A stretch of DNA of 64,000 nucleotides, from positions 18,595,939 to 18,659,938 of the forward strand of contig NW_019211458.1 of NCBI RefSeq assembly GCF_002443255.2, written 5' to 3'. Position 1 is the first letter of the stretch, and each line of letters starts with the position of its first letter. Made by a program: the position numbers and the translations under genes. This stretch comes from Varroa destructor. Lineage: Eukaryota > Arthropoda > Arachnida > Mesostigmata > Varroidae. Of the stretch, positions 20,501 to 33,300 are shown one piece after another. A model generated the notes under the pieces. It was not told the DNA's origin. It made no database searches and was given only the letters and a program-made list of their open reading frames with translations.

Positions 20501-23089
20501 ACGAGCAAGTATGCTAAAGCTTGCTTAGCGTATCAAAGTAGCTGGCAGCTTGTCAAAAAGCATTTTTACAACAACGTTTTTAAAGGTTTTTTTTTTTTTT
20601 TTTTGTTAACAACATCCGAAATGCAGCTATGTAACAGCTTGTTGCCGATTTCTTTAGATTCTACTTCCAATAAGCTATTTCCTTATCTAGTTCTTATTTT
20701 TTTTTCTATACTATTCTATCTTTTAATATGGGTATTGTCTGCTACAGTTGGACATATTTGTATCAGATAACAGACGCAGCCACCATCGAGCTAAACACGC
20801 TAAAAGCTGAACGCTTCAAGTCAATGTTGGGTACGATGAATTATCAGCGCGCCCGTCATATTTTACAAGTACACACAACTGCTATAAAGCGAATGTAAGA
20901 ATTATATATGGAAATAGCTTTTATGAAGTGGAAACTGAAGAAGTGAACGCTCGAAGTGACAGTTGCCTAAACAAGTCTGCGATTTTTGGAATTAGAAGTA
21001 CAACAGGAGCAGCATTAACAAAATCACCTATCAGTATACAAACAACCTGTAGGCAACGATGGCCACGCTCTGACTGCTATTCTATTAGGCGTATAGGCAT
21101 TTGTAGCAGGAGAAGCGACTTCTTTTTGAACCCGTGCCAGCTATTCAAACGACCTCATGAATCAAGCGTCGACCCAAATTCTCAGCAACGGGGCCATATA
21201 CATTTATCACAGACATATGCACAACTTATTCAATTTCTCCCGACGAATGTATTGGCGTCACATCCAGGCTCATTCGCCCGATCGTCACGTTATTGAATAT
21301 GCGGCATTCCCAATTCAGTATCCTTTGACTACTCCATTTTTTCGAAGTGCCAGCTTACCGCTTCGACGATTCAGCTCCGCTCAAGATGATCACTAAGAGA
21401 TCGAAGTGCTCCAACGCTTTGGTGTCTCCCAGCCTAGCGCCCCTCTGAAGCCGCACAGCGGGGCATCTACCTTCTGGCGTTCTTCTGGAATTTTTTAGGG
21501 CTTAAGGCGCTTCTATTATATTTGAAACATCCTCAAAGCATTTGCTACTAACTACACCATTATTTTTTATCTGCGTACGTTCCACTTCGGATTGCTAGAG
21601 AGCTCAACTTCTACACACACGAACTTTCGTCGTCTGTTTTAAGGCCAAGTATGTTGCTTGCATAAACGACATGCATGCCCTACAGGCGTCAGTAAGGCGA
21701 GATGCATTGGCACGTTACGTAGACTAATCTGAGTGTTGTTGATACAAGCGGTAAGGGATATGACGATTACAAGGCACATCCTATTTAGTAGTTGATATTA
21801 CTGCCAATTATCTTGGCCATTGCGAGCCTCTGACTATTACCGCCTCCCGGTCCCTTTCCCACCTCTTTCGTTATCTAACTAAGCTATCAGAAGGTAACAG
21901 AATCGACGGCGATCACAATTAGCCGGCCTGAAATAACTGTATGGTATTCTAGCCTACATATATAAAAAGCTTAATTGTTGCCGCCATCATCGACACCTTC
22001 GCACCGGTATAACCACGATCATAAACATTTCGTTATTAAAATAGGTAAAAGTGTCAGGCGAACCAGAAGTCTGTCGCCAGCTACGACGTTCTGGTTTCCG
22101 TCAGCGAACTGCTGGTCTTAGGCCTAATAGACATTTTTACGAGCCACGGGGTTGAGAATCTGAAACGATTAGCGGGAACGGAGCTAAGCCTAGTGAAGAA
22201 AGGCGTAACAATGAAAAAGGCAAACAGCACGGAATGAAAGGGTTGAAGCAGGACAAGAGGCGGAGCAAAAGGCCAAATGCCAACTAGCCCCAAGCTATTT
22301 CAAAGATCACCAGTAATGGTCGGAACGTGCGACCTTAAACGAACGCGACCACCAAAGATCATCGTAGTCATACATGTTCACTGTCATAGAAAGAATAAAC
22401 CCGTGGAGCGTAATTCTGATTCAAGCTTGACCCAGCTTTGTTTTAGGCATCAAGGCGATTGCGTGAAATTTGCACTGAGTTACTGGGATGGGAATGAAAC
22501 TTTCCCTTTGTTTCTTCGTTGTTCTCTGGGCGTTATTATACCCCATCGGTTTTTCGTATGCAGAAATGAAACTGTAAGCCAGATATAGTTTCATTTGATT
22601 TTCGCACGCGCTGTAACTAGTGCGCCTGCATGAGTTGATTTTCAAAGGCTGTTTATTGACCACCATGTGGTAACTGTCCATCGTTTTTTGCTAACAATAT
22701 AGTAGGGTGGGATGACCACTATTATTTTTCTGCAGAATACGTCATTAGGAAGAGAATGATGAAGTTTCCTTTAGCATATGATGACCAGAGCAACGAAGTA
22801 GCGTTTCACATGCCATGTTCGTGCAAACGCTCAAACAGTCAAATGCTGTTCACTGATACAATGAAGTTTGCCTGTGAACGGGAATTAATTAATTAATCGT
22901 GGTCAGACTTATGCGACATCTACCGTATATAGGATTAGAAAAATCCTAACCAGTACAATCAGTCGTATTTGGTCCCGTATTAGTACGTCATCTAATAGTC
23001 GAGAGGCTGATCAATTCGAGAATGGATAAAGTGGTGAGCAACACGAAACGATCGTTTTTAAATTTCGGGTCGTGGAAGACATCGCGTAG
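17568..23089. other. long stretch without convincing gene
   Basis: Short frames on both strands are scattered through it, none with paired strong splice sites. Overlapping frames at 22277-22588 (+, 103 codons) and 22421-22681 (-, 86 codons) both look weakly protein-like, so neither is called. Other contents: a run of 18 T at 20587-20604 and an attaattaattaat tract at 22883-22896. Confidence 0.35.
20587..20604. repeat. poly-T run of 18
   Basis: Eighteen consecutive T, read directly. Could be a retroposon tail on the minus strand, but no body or target duplication was seen. Confidence 0.95.
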
Positions 23090-23329
23090 GTGTTTGAGCG
23101 TGTGCATCAGCGAACACGGTTCGAACAGCTTAGGAAAAAAGGTCGTCGAACAATTCCAATCGAAGCGCTAGGGATAATCGCACAACCTCATTATAACGAA
23201 CCCCCGACGGCTAACAACCTTGAATCGAGAGCGCGGACGGCTTTGGATGGTATATTGGGACCCATACGCAGCCAAGCGTTACGGTTCATACCAATAATGC
23301 TAGCCACTTCGGTTGGTGTGGCTTTATAG
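23090..23329 (+). CDS. candidate exon or short gene
   Basis: Frame of 79 codons without Cys or Trp: VFERVHQRTRFEQLRKKGRR, TIPIEALGIIAQPHYNEPPT, ANNLESRARTALDGILGPIR and then a hydrophobic end (FIPIMLATSVGVAL) before TAG. A TAG lies exactly before the first codon and would serve as the acceptor (acatcgcgtag), though its pyrimidine tract is poor. Basic N-terminal part and hydrophobic C-terminal part. Unrecognised. Confidence 0.3.
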   Translation: MFERVHQRTRFEQLRKKGRRTIPIEALGIIAQPHYNEPPTANNLESRARTALDGILGPIRSQALRFIPIMLATSVGVAL

Positions 23330-24788
23330 AGACGAGGCGCTGATGCGAATGCGTACCTATATACAGGTTGGCGCGTTTCTAAAATATGCCGTTCCTCAAG
23401 AATTCGCCTCTAGAATGAAGTGTTGTTCTTCAAGGTCTTATCTTTGCCCAATATTATATCAATATGCAAGATATTATTTACTAGTATGCCGCGGGCACAC
23501 GCTGCATACTCAAAATCGTTGAATTTTCAAGCAAAAAAATTGTTAATACAACTGTGGAAGTTTAGATGGGCGGCGTTCCCTCTTCTTAGACGGACGTTAG
23601 CTTTGATATTAAAAAGGATTTCTATGCATTTTTGATAAATATTTGACTGAAGATTTTTCGGTGTGTCTCAAACTTTATGGAGCACGCGAGAGTTTTTCAT
23701 CATAGTGAATAAGTCCGTCCAGCACGGAAACATCGCGATAATACGTTGCTTCGACTCTGAAAATGACGCACTGTTCTTAATTACGATGTTCTCCCTCCTT
23801 CAATCCTTTGAAGACCTATTTAGTTCGCATAAGTGCACTTGTATTCCAAGCAGACCTTAGAGCTCCTCACGTCGGTCAGGGCTTCAGCTCGGCACAGGCA
23901 ACGGTTAGTGATCAACGTTACGTGCCGCTATCTTTCTAGAGGGCCGTTTAGTTTCATATTGTCTTAAAAGGTGAATACAGAAATGTGTTTATGACATAAA
24001 ACCAGTTATACCATATTGATTGATTTTTGTTGATCTTTTTTATGATACCCGAAGCTGCATCGAACGAGCGCGTACCCGCGATGTGGTTCGTGCTAAACGC
24101 CCACTTCCCCTTTGCTTTACTGAACAGAAACGCTAAGTTGATGTATATTTGTTAAAGCAAAATGTTTCCACCGTGTTGTAAGCCGCGTTAAGCCAGTTTT
24201 AGAGGAAGACGAGCATTAGATAAGCCTGCCTGTTTCAGTTAGGAAATCCTTACTGTTCATGAGATAATTGTCCTGGGTTACCGTTTTGTGTAACGAATAA
24301 TAGGAAGTGCTATTATATTTTACCATTTGACTTGTTCATCTATCAAGCCCAGAATGGAAACGACATTTTATAACCTGTACACAAACGATGAAAACGTTTG
24401 CATGGAGCTTTTTAGCAAAGAAAGAGCTTTACAAAGCGTACAACGCTTGGCGCTCGAAGCGGACAACAAATAACGAAGAAAACAGTAAATAAAAACCGCT
24501 ATTAATCTCAAAACCGTTTAATATTAGTTCATTACTTGCGTTGCCGGTCCAATTGGGCCGGCTATATGCGTTCATCGTTCGAGACGATGACACCACTTCA
24601 TCACGTAAATGACATATCTGAACGGTAATATTGAATCGCGTCGCGTACCAGCTTCGCGGTCAAAAAAAAATTAATCGCTTGCGTGTATGTGAATTGTATT
24701 TAGATTAACTTCAGCAGACGACCTTGCAACGTACGTAGAACGTTGCGTCAGTTAGGAGAATCGAACGGTCTTCCTGGTCGCTGCTTAC
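23330..24788. other. stretch without gene
   Basis: Short frames only (for example 23420-23635 and 23663-23860 on plus), hydrophobic or Leu/Phe-rich, without splice support. Confidence 0.3.
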
Positions 24789-24896
24789 CTGATTATTCTG
24801 AAATGCGGAACATGTGTGCGCGACAACAACCTGATAAGTCCTCATATCTTGTAATGTCATTCCTGTATAAAGATTTCCGCTTCTGAATCTGAGCCG
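24789..24896 (-). CDS. candidate internal exon
   Basis: Exon of 108 nt between a good acceptor (gttcttatgcttaacatcag, with an in-frame TAA inside the intron end) and a strong donor (aatcag/gtaagc). It reads RLRFRSGNLYTGMTLQDMRT followed by YQVVVAHTCSAFQNNQ, phases 0/0. No partner exon was identified and no family recognised. Confidence 0.3.
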
Positions 24897-27800
24897 CTGA
24901 TGTTAAGCATAAGAACGCTAGGCCATCACGCCGCCACAGTTTGTCCCATTTAGGGTGCGCGAACGTGAATAGACTTTTGTCAGAACGGCAAAGCCGCGTG
25001 CGAGAACGAGCTCACCATTGCTACGGTCGCCACTACAACGCAGAGCAGTACCGCCACTGAAATTCCGCGGCTGCTAATTTCACAGTAGGCCGTCGTGTTG
25101 CTGCCGTCGACGTCACTACTGTCGCGCACGAATTGCTCCATGCGGCGGATCCCTAAGCACTTTTTTTTATAGCCTCTTCTATTTTTGGCGGTGTCGCCAG
25201 ATACCGAAAATAGAAGAGTAGACTATCTTGTGGCTGCGTTTATCGTGACAGTCCGCAGCGGATGGGAAATACTGGTCGTTCCCGTAAGAATAGCCTCTGA
25301 GCCAACGTCGAAGCTACCGCTAAGCTTCAATTGTTCCATAAATATAATAGGCACAGACCCACACAGTGTGGAACGCATGTATACAGCAGATGTTACTCAG
25401 TCACACTAAAGGCGTTTCCCAAAGGACACTGCCTGTTTTTGGTGCATTAGCAGTGGGTCGCTACTGCTCTTTGCTTTACCACCGATTTAGATAAGGCACA
25501 TGTCATTGAGTTGTGGAGTGGCTGGGTCTAACCCAACAGGATTTAAGCCCAAATCGAGCTGAGTCTTACGACTTATTTTTCTCACGAGCAGAAAAATGTT
25601 ATCGAAAAGAGTAAACACATGGTTAGAAGCAGGCCCACGTACGCCTGTTTTCGCCCGTCAGGGGACGAAAACAGCTTTTTCTCATACCTCACCTTCGCTT
25701 CTTAAGAGGTACTAGAAGACATACATACGGAAGACACTTGTACGAACATAGGTTATGAAAACATAGGGAAAGCAGAGAAACTCAGCAGTATGGACGGTCG
25801 GGCTATCCGCCGCGTCGACAGGAACGTGTAAACGCGCGCGCGCGCGCGTTAGTTTGTTTAAAAGCTCTTAAGTTCTCCTGTCCGCTCTCTTTCAATAGTT
25901 TTGCCCCCCTTTCAATTCGCAAGCCACATACTGCGCAATAACTGTCAGAAAATGCATTGCGAGAAACGGTTGCGGCCGGAGACTAGAGACTACGTCGCGC
26001 TGAACGGCAATAGCCCGACAAGCTGCTGTCTTCCACCTTCCTTTTTACAAGCCCTTCGTAATTTAGCCCTGGGATTTGAGCCGAGTTCGAGGAAAGGAGA
26101 AACAGAAAAAGAAGTCGATAGAAAATAAAATGGAGAGAAAGGTACAGTGAAAATGAGCAAAAAAGGATCCTTGCAGTAAAGTGCGATGCGGACGAGACGT
26201 GACCTTGACTAGTCGAACCCGCCAGGACCAAAGGGCTGGCACCTCTTCACCTAAGCCCGCTACGTCTTTCTGCGTGGCTTTCTCGTTCTTCTGTGTGCAT
26301 TGGGATACCGCCTTCTGTTTCCTCACCTACGTGTATGCTATCGCTTCATCCTGTCTCGTCTCGTTGTTATCATCACTGCACAAACGTGTCGAACACAGCC
26401 GAACTTCGCTTACCTTACTGTATCACGCGTCGACAGTAAACGGTTGAGCAATAAAAGGTAAAGAGGCATTCTTCTCGTTGGGTTGTTGAGGAGGTTTGCT
26501 TTTGGCTGTTTGATGGACTACTTTTAGCGCCAACCTTCACATATTTATCTTGTATATATATAAAGACACAAATTAACTCAGAGGGATAAAGGATAGAATA
26601 GCGGCCACTCCAGACCGATGTCGGCGGCTTTTTTAGGACGCGTTCAGCAGGAGGAACTGACGATCGCTGCTGAAAGTCTTCTTACTCTGCTTACAGAAAA
26701 TTACTGAACAATTCATTTCTTTGCATTCATTTCCTTGGTCGAGTAAACGACCAGAAGAGAAAGAAGTTCGTTTTACACGGGCTGAGCGATTCGTTTCATC
26801 GAATCTGGCACCTCAACTCAATGCTGTGATTTTTGTGGGTTCGATCTGTAAGCGGCAGTAAGGGTCAACATTGTATAGCATGTGTACGTATACAACACTT
26901 ACTTTTTTCTTTCACACTTTTGTGCTGCCCTTTTTAACAGTTCACAGTCTAGCCGCTAGCAAACTGAATTCACACATCCTCTATCCGTTCTCCTACTATA
27001 CAAGGATGGCGATGACCCAGATCGGACCAAGACGACGATCAATACTTGGAGGGACGCGTTCTCACCACCGTTGACTGATTGCGTTAGCATATTCTTTTGA
27101 TTTCTGTGTTCCCTTTAGCTCTTTCGGCGCTACCGCGCCAGGCCGTCTCTTCGAGCATGTACGTATCTGCGCGGCTATCTATAGATGCACGTCATAATGC
27201 CATGGACTTCTTATTCGCATTGTACTTCCGTCTTCCCTTCCTCTTTCTCTAGCTTTCGTCGTGAAGCGCCTATGACTCCTCGGCATTTCTTCTGCTTCGG
27301 TGAAGACGCACGAGCAAAGCTTAGTGTAACACCATTCGATGCTGGCTGGCTGGCACGTTACGCTTGGGATAAGTGTTGAGCTGGGTCAGCAGCATTGTTC
27401 GCGCACGAAAAACGCCGTCACGGGACGAGGCGGTGCTTGTCAATAAGCCCCATTACTCCCCTTTCCCCAACCGGTGCTTCGCACTCCATCCTATCTACTC
27501 TCTCATTCGCTTTACCGCCATTGGCTATACGTATCGGCCTACCTGACACGCTGTATGTGTTAGTGTTTGTGGACGGTTAGTCGTGCTGCATTTACATAAC
27601 TCGTATACAATGACTCGCTATTGATCAAACCACAGTCTCGTTCTACTTATCGAAAAGAAAAGCAGCTACGAAGTCTTTTCCTCTACTGGTTGGCTGATAA
27701 CCACCAGAGGCATCCGCTAACCTTCGCGTTCAGTATCCAATCTTACTGGGGAACGAGGTCTGCCTAAGGGGTCCTGGCGCAATTTTGGCTTGCGCTTCAA

Positions 27801-29455
27801 GCGTCTATGCCATAGTGTTCGTTGACAGTAGCTGTGGGTTGTCCTGCCATACTACTGCTCTAGCGAGCACGAACTTTGCCAGGATTTTTTTTCCCTTGCT
27901 TTAAAACGTTCGGAAGCGCCAAATCACTTTGTCCTTTTCGCCGTCAGTCGGCCCTTCACAGAGCGAACCGCTCTTTTCGCAAAAGAAAGCGATGAGTACA
28001 TCTACAGTGTTGGAGTTTCTTCTTTGCCACACTGCTATGTTTTCAGACAGCTCAGACGGCTGATGACAGACCTTTTTTTTGAAGCCATTTTGTTGTTCTG
28101 GATGTCCGCAAATCGGTTTTTGGTGAAAAGTAAACAGCTCGCAGGGAGCATTTCACATATACAAACATTCGTATTTTTATCTCCAAACTGGAGTGCTCCT
28201 CCCTGTTCTCAGATCCTGCGAGTTCCCTGTGGTCCACGACCGAAGTGAGAACCGGACAAATTACTCGCGACTAAAGATGTGATAGGGTCTGTAAGTAGCT
28301 GCACGGGTGAAATGGACGAGCAGTGAAGGCGTAGCACCTGTAATCCTCATCGAGAATTAGCGTAAGCCAAGTTAAGCACAAAGAGCACGTGTGATCGAGA
28401 AGAGCGTTCATGTTGAGAACTGAAACTGGTATTGATATCTACGATGCCCTGTTTGATGTTAATGAGTACCGCCTGTGCGTCGTCTACCTCTCCGCAAAAG
28501 CAGCAAAATTTGGATTGAATGGCGACCGGTGTTCGATCTAGGGCGAATTTGTGAATACACCACGAATGGCGCTACTACGACGTTCAAGCAGCAGCCTACC
28601 CTATCCGGTGTCTCTTTTTTGTGTATTATTGCTTGCGAAATGAATCGCGCAATCAACTGCGCGTCGCTGAAGCTAGTTTCCTGCCATAGCTGCGTTTTTG
28701 TCTCTTGCGTGGTGTTTTTTTAATTGTTGAGAATTCGAGTTTTTACAATATTGTTTAGATTATTATTGTTTGTAACAAGTACAAGATTTATGTAACATGG
28801 GGTCGATTGCCGAACGAGGTTTACAAAAGCTTTATTTCACGAGACTGGACACGTCTTGGTTAGAGCTCATTATCCCGAGGTTTCTGTATATTTGATGCAC
28901 TCATAAAGGTTACAGATATATAACGTATGAGATTGTATTTTATTATAGGTCTGATCGAAGCTTACAGGGCACAGTTGAAGAAATTACTTGGTTACATGGA
29001 AACAAGTTGAAGGATACGAAGTTCATCTACTGCGAAATAGACTTTTGATTGCTTCCCTCTGATTGTCTTAAGCGAAAGAGGTGTATCCTGTACTGCTGAG
29101 CGACTAGAAATTCGTATATGTGCATGAATATCTCTGAGCCATTGGCAAATACGGTTATAACAGTTTTTGTGGTTCATTCCTCTAGGCTTGGCTGGATAAA
29201 CAAATATTCAGAAATGATTACAGACGGCAATAGCAATCACTAAACAACAAGTGAATGATAATTTACTCATACATATTAAGAAAAACTTCATCATTCGTTT
29301 GTCCTAATGTTTTTATACAATTGAAATGGACTGGGTTATCTTCTCTAAATAGGACGAATGATGTTTTGCTTTGGACAAAACTGTCCAAAACGATCTGATT
29401 TCCTTGTGCTTCTCGTTAGTAGCCTACATACGAACCTATATATAGGTATATATAC
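24897..29455. other. long stretch without convincing gene
   Basis: Holds the CG palindrome at 25831. A possible first exon on minus lies at 26414-26469: ATG with A at -3, MPLYLLLLNRLLSTRDTVR, donor aag/gtaagc (about 0.15). A weak imperfect inverted repeat joins 29289-29306 and 29350-29363, with an 8-bp hairpin at 29370-29389. The remaining frames look like noise. Confidence 0.3.
25831..25850. repeat. 20-bp alternating CG palindrome
   Basis: Perfectly self-complementary stretch: aa, then eight CG dinucleotides, then tt. Alternating purine/pyrimidine CG of this length can adopt left-handed DNA (established property). It lies outside any candidate exon. Confidence 0.97.
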
Positions 29456-29612
29456 CCATCTTGTCTGAATAAGCAACAACATTGCCCTCAGGATTTCCTA
29501 ACGCTTTCCCCTTTGATCCATACCAATAACCATCCAATCGCCGACGCGTGCATTGTGTATAGTATCGGATAACTGACAGAGAATCAATGATTTCCCAATC
29601 AGCCGTGGTAGC
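29456..29612 (-). CDS. candidate exon, minus gene near 29.5 kb
   Basis: Frame of 157 nt: ATTADWEIIDSLSVIRYYTQ, CTRRRLDGYWYGSKGKALGN and PEGNVVAYSDKMG, ending at a gtatat donor. Gly/Asp-rich and protein-like. The acceptor (attgccgag) is weak, but phase 0 matches the exon at 29875-29919. A second possible acceptor (attctctgtcag) lies inside. Identity unknown. Confidence 0.3.
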
Positions 29613-29874
29613 CTCGGCAATACTCAATAGTGCGGCGGTTTTTGTACGGGTGTTGCTTTATTCCCATCTGTTTGGAGGCAATCATCTACTGGCCAATGGC
29701 CTCCAAGGGTGGTGCCCTGTTTCCTGTCGGATCAAATCCTGTCGTTCTCGTATCTCGGGGAAAAGCCAAGAATACGGTTGGCTGTCCAAGCCCGTCCCGG
29801 AGTGAAGGCGTCCTAGCTATTTCCCCCATCCCTTCGGAAGCTGGCCTGGGAGAGGGCAAGGCCAATGCACTCAC

Positions 29875-29919
29875 CGCAACTGAAACATTCGCTTCTACTA
29901 CTTTGTCAGGTAGCTTGTA
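29875..29919 (-). CDS. candidate short exon, minus gene near 29.5 kb
   Basis: YKLPDKVVEANVSVA between cataaacag and a strong gcg/gtgagt donor, phase 0/0. The same frame is open further upstream with isolated TGA codons, and another minus frame at 30204-30392 (AVAVIESKPNWASTHGGPIV) is also protein-like. The 29.4-30.4 kb block may therefore be a multi-exon gene or a decayed one. Confidence 0.25.
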
Positions 29920-29947
29920 CTGTTTATGAATACGTACAACGCATTCA

Positions 29948-30392
29948 ATGTGGCCAGACGTCGAGGAAGTAGAAACAAGAAGGAACTTCGGTATTGTACA
30001 GAAGGGTTCCTTTCATCCCTCTACAACTAAAAAACGTTTCATGTCTTCTGCCAATGCCTTGGAGTGCCTTGGTTCTGGAGCATGGAGTGAAAAACCGACG
30101 AATCGACAAGGACGTTCACTTCCTGTTTCATTTAAACGTTCTTCTGTAGGCCGCGGCAAGAACACTGCGCAGACACAGGCTCTCGCTGTTTCTTCTCATC
30201 TCCTCACAACAGGCAAAGGCTCAGAAGTCCATGGTGGTGACAGGTGTTCGCCCTCCCATCTTCAGTTGAAACGGCAACCTGGCTTTCATTACTCTCTGTC
30301 GCAACAATTGGACCACCATGTGTTGACGCCCAATTCGGTTTGCTTTCAATTACGGCGACAGCCTCGCCGTAACCCGTCTGTGTAGGGCGCAT
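29948..30392. other. block with coding-like frames on both strands
   Basis: A plus frame of 145 codons (29948-30385) overlaps minus frames at 30204-30392 and an adjoining minus frame interrupted by two TGA codons. Sequence complexity is high and no splice set resolves it. A frameshifted pseudogene or short exons on minus are possible. Listed so that it is not lost. Confidence 0.25.
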
Positions 30393-33300
30393 GCATTCTT
30401 ACATGCCTAAGAAACAGAGGACTGAGGCTATGCGCGATTTCCCTATGTTGTGCCTGCAGTAGGGTTACAGCTTCTGTAACCTGCCGCTCTCATTTGCAGC
30501 TCTCGTAAACGACGCTAGCGCCGCCGAGCACTGTCTAATGTTAAACATAAATCCATTCAATGGAACATACTGTGAAAAACACGTCACTTCTCGTTTTTTG
30601 TAAGCGGTTGTTAGTACAAGGCTAACAGAAAATATAATCATGACCGCATAGGTTTATGGACCAATTATATGGAAAAGTACGTGTCATATACCAGTGACAA
30701 ACCTGAAAAGTCCCACGGACAGGCCGGACAATGCGTTGCTTAGTCGATTATTCAATATCTAACTTCACCTATACAATTAGAAAGCAAGCAATTACTTGCA
30801 ACTTCAACTCTAGACAGACCCACTAGGTGCTTCAACGATAATCCGTATTCAGATATTTGTAGGTGGATGCAAATGCCACTAAATCGGCGCGTGGAATCTT
30901 CAGTGAGAACCTCGATTGGAAAAGATGCCTTTTGTTATTATTATAATAATTTATCCTATGAATTAGTTAAGTTTTTTTGTTAAGAATACATTGTAACATT
31001 GAAAGTATAACATTGTAGGCATACGCTTAGAGAACACAGCGTAAATATTTTGGCCAGCAGAGCGAAAAACGCTTCAGAAAGTATTTCCTATCAAGGCCTC
31101 GTGTAGAACACAGTATAATCCGATTTGATAAAAAAAATTTTAAGCATCTTAGGTTGAATATAAATCTACGTAATTAGTATGGAGATGAATGCCGCTGGGA
31201 GCCATGAGCAGAACATACACAAATGCACCATATTTCCCATTATGTCCATGCTGTAATGTATTCTTCTCGTTAACAATGTAACGAAACCTAGCAACGTCAG
31301 CCTTATAACCTATTTCTTATATACTGTACTTTAACCATAATCTTTGGTGATGCTTATTATAGAAAATAAAGACATATTCGCCGTACGTATTTCTACATAA
31401 TCTTTATTAGACCGTTTTCTCTTTGGTCTTTGTTCTTAGCATTATACTAAATCTAACTGCGTCGTATATGTCCAAAGCAGCGATTGTATAGGGGCAGCTC
31501 TCTTCTGCAGGCCTATGAGTGGGATCAGCAGCCGTTATGAGCCCGACGAACTAGGCCCTACCAGTATTAGCTCTGATAGCTAATTGCGAATTAACAATCT
31601 GGTCAACGCCGCCACCCACACACAGCTATTGCTAGCTGCCTTCTTGCCGCCATACATTAAGCAAAGTATACGAAGGCCAGCCTAGCTCCAGGAAAACTGC
31701 AGATAGGCCACATTCAACTGTTCTCTAACAGCTGTCTCTAACACAGCCACAGTTTACGTTGAGTTCCTTGTTTTCGTCCCTAACAGCCCATCCAGTTGAT
31801 GTAGTCGAGCACAGTTCTCTGATCCCAGTTTCCAGAAACTGACAGCCTTGGATTTCGGCGCCCTCAGAACTGTGCGGAGGTGGCCTTTGCGAGGAAACTC
31901 TAACGTAACTTGTCTCCCCTTCCCAAATTCCCGGTCTTATATTGTCTCTAAATTTTCCGCTCGTAACTTCCCTTCACATATTTCAGAAACTACTGGATCA
32001 GCTAATGTAGAATGCGCCAGCCAACAGAGCTGTAAAGCATAAACCTGAATTACTCGTTGAATTTGTGTAGAAATTGTTGGCTGTGAGCATAAAGCGAGAA
32101 AACAATGGTCTAGTTCAACGGTACCTTAGCTGGCCAGGAATTCTTTACCAGGGCCTCACCTAGAGCATTAGACCTGCTCTAGGTGAGGCCAATACGAATA
32201 GCTAGCGAACTCAGCCCACGCCATTAAGACAATACCTAAGAAGCACCTGTGTAAAATGCTGTTACCAGTACTACCTAATATTCTTACCATATAATAAGAG
32301 AAAGAAAACGTATAATTGACTGTTCATATATTAGAAATAGAATTTGCTTCTTGTTTATTCGTGAGGGCACAATGGTCGACACGACAGTTGCACAAATGCC
32401 AGGATTTCCGCGGAAACGAACTCCAGGAATCCTAACGGTTTACGTAGCTGAGCTTGTTAGCGACCGGTAACCTTGTCGAGTAAATCGGAAACTCACCAAG
32501 AGCGGCTTCCTCTTGGTTGGACTTATGATCACCCAGAGTATATCAGTTGAAGCGGAACGCGAAAGGGGTTTCAAGACAGCTTCGCTACTCGAGCCGCTGG
32601 TTGCTAAGCCTGTCGTAGGAAGTAGGCTAGGTCAAGATTTTGGGGATTCAAAATTTTCACGGTCACAACACCGCTGCATATTTTAACGACAAACATTTCT
32701 ACTATCTATTGAAAATTTAATTACGACTAGATGCAATTTTCGTATACTACATGATACGAAGAGGTAGCGAATTTGAAAGCTTGCATGACTAACGCTTCCG
32801 TCAAGATGAACTTTTATACATAAAACTACCTGTCACTAAGTTCCATGTTTTCCTCGAATGATTACATTCATTGAATAGAAAGTTTTTTCAAAAGCAAATT
32901 GACTGTATGTTGCGGTAGACTATAGCTTTGGCCAGTCTAATCAGGTTTCCAGCTCCTAAGAATGAGATTTTAGCCTCAGAAAGTTCAACTGAGAGCAAAC
33001 CTAAATAGTAGTATAAAATAAACACGCAAAGGTCTCAGATATCCTGACTACTGAATAATGAAGTACATTTTTACACATATGATTATGTAAAACGGCATCT
33101 CTTAGCCTCAGCTTTATCGTAAGCTTATACCTATATATACTAGACTCTAGAGCTGGAAACCTTGCTTTCCACCAGCTATGGTCAACCATCTAATAAGAAT
33201 TAGCTGGAAACAGACATTAAACATAATTGAACCAAGCATTTATCGAATTGGCACGAATGTTGAAATCAAATTGTGCCTTGTATGTTATCGTTTTAATCAC

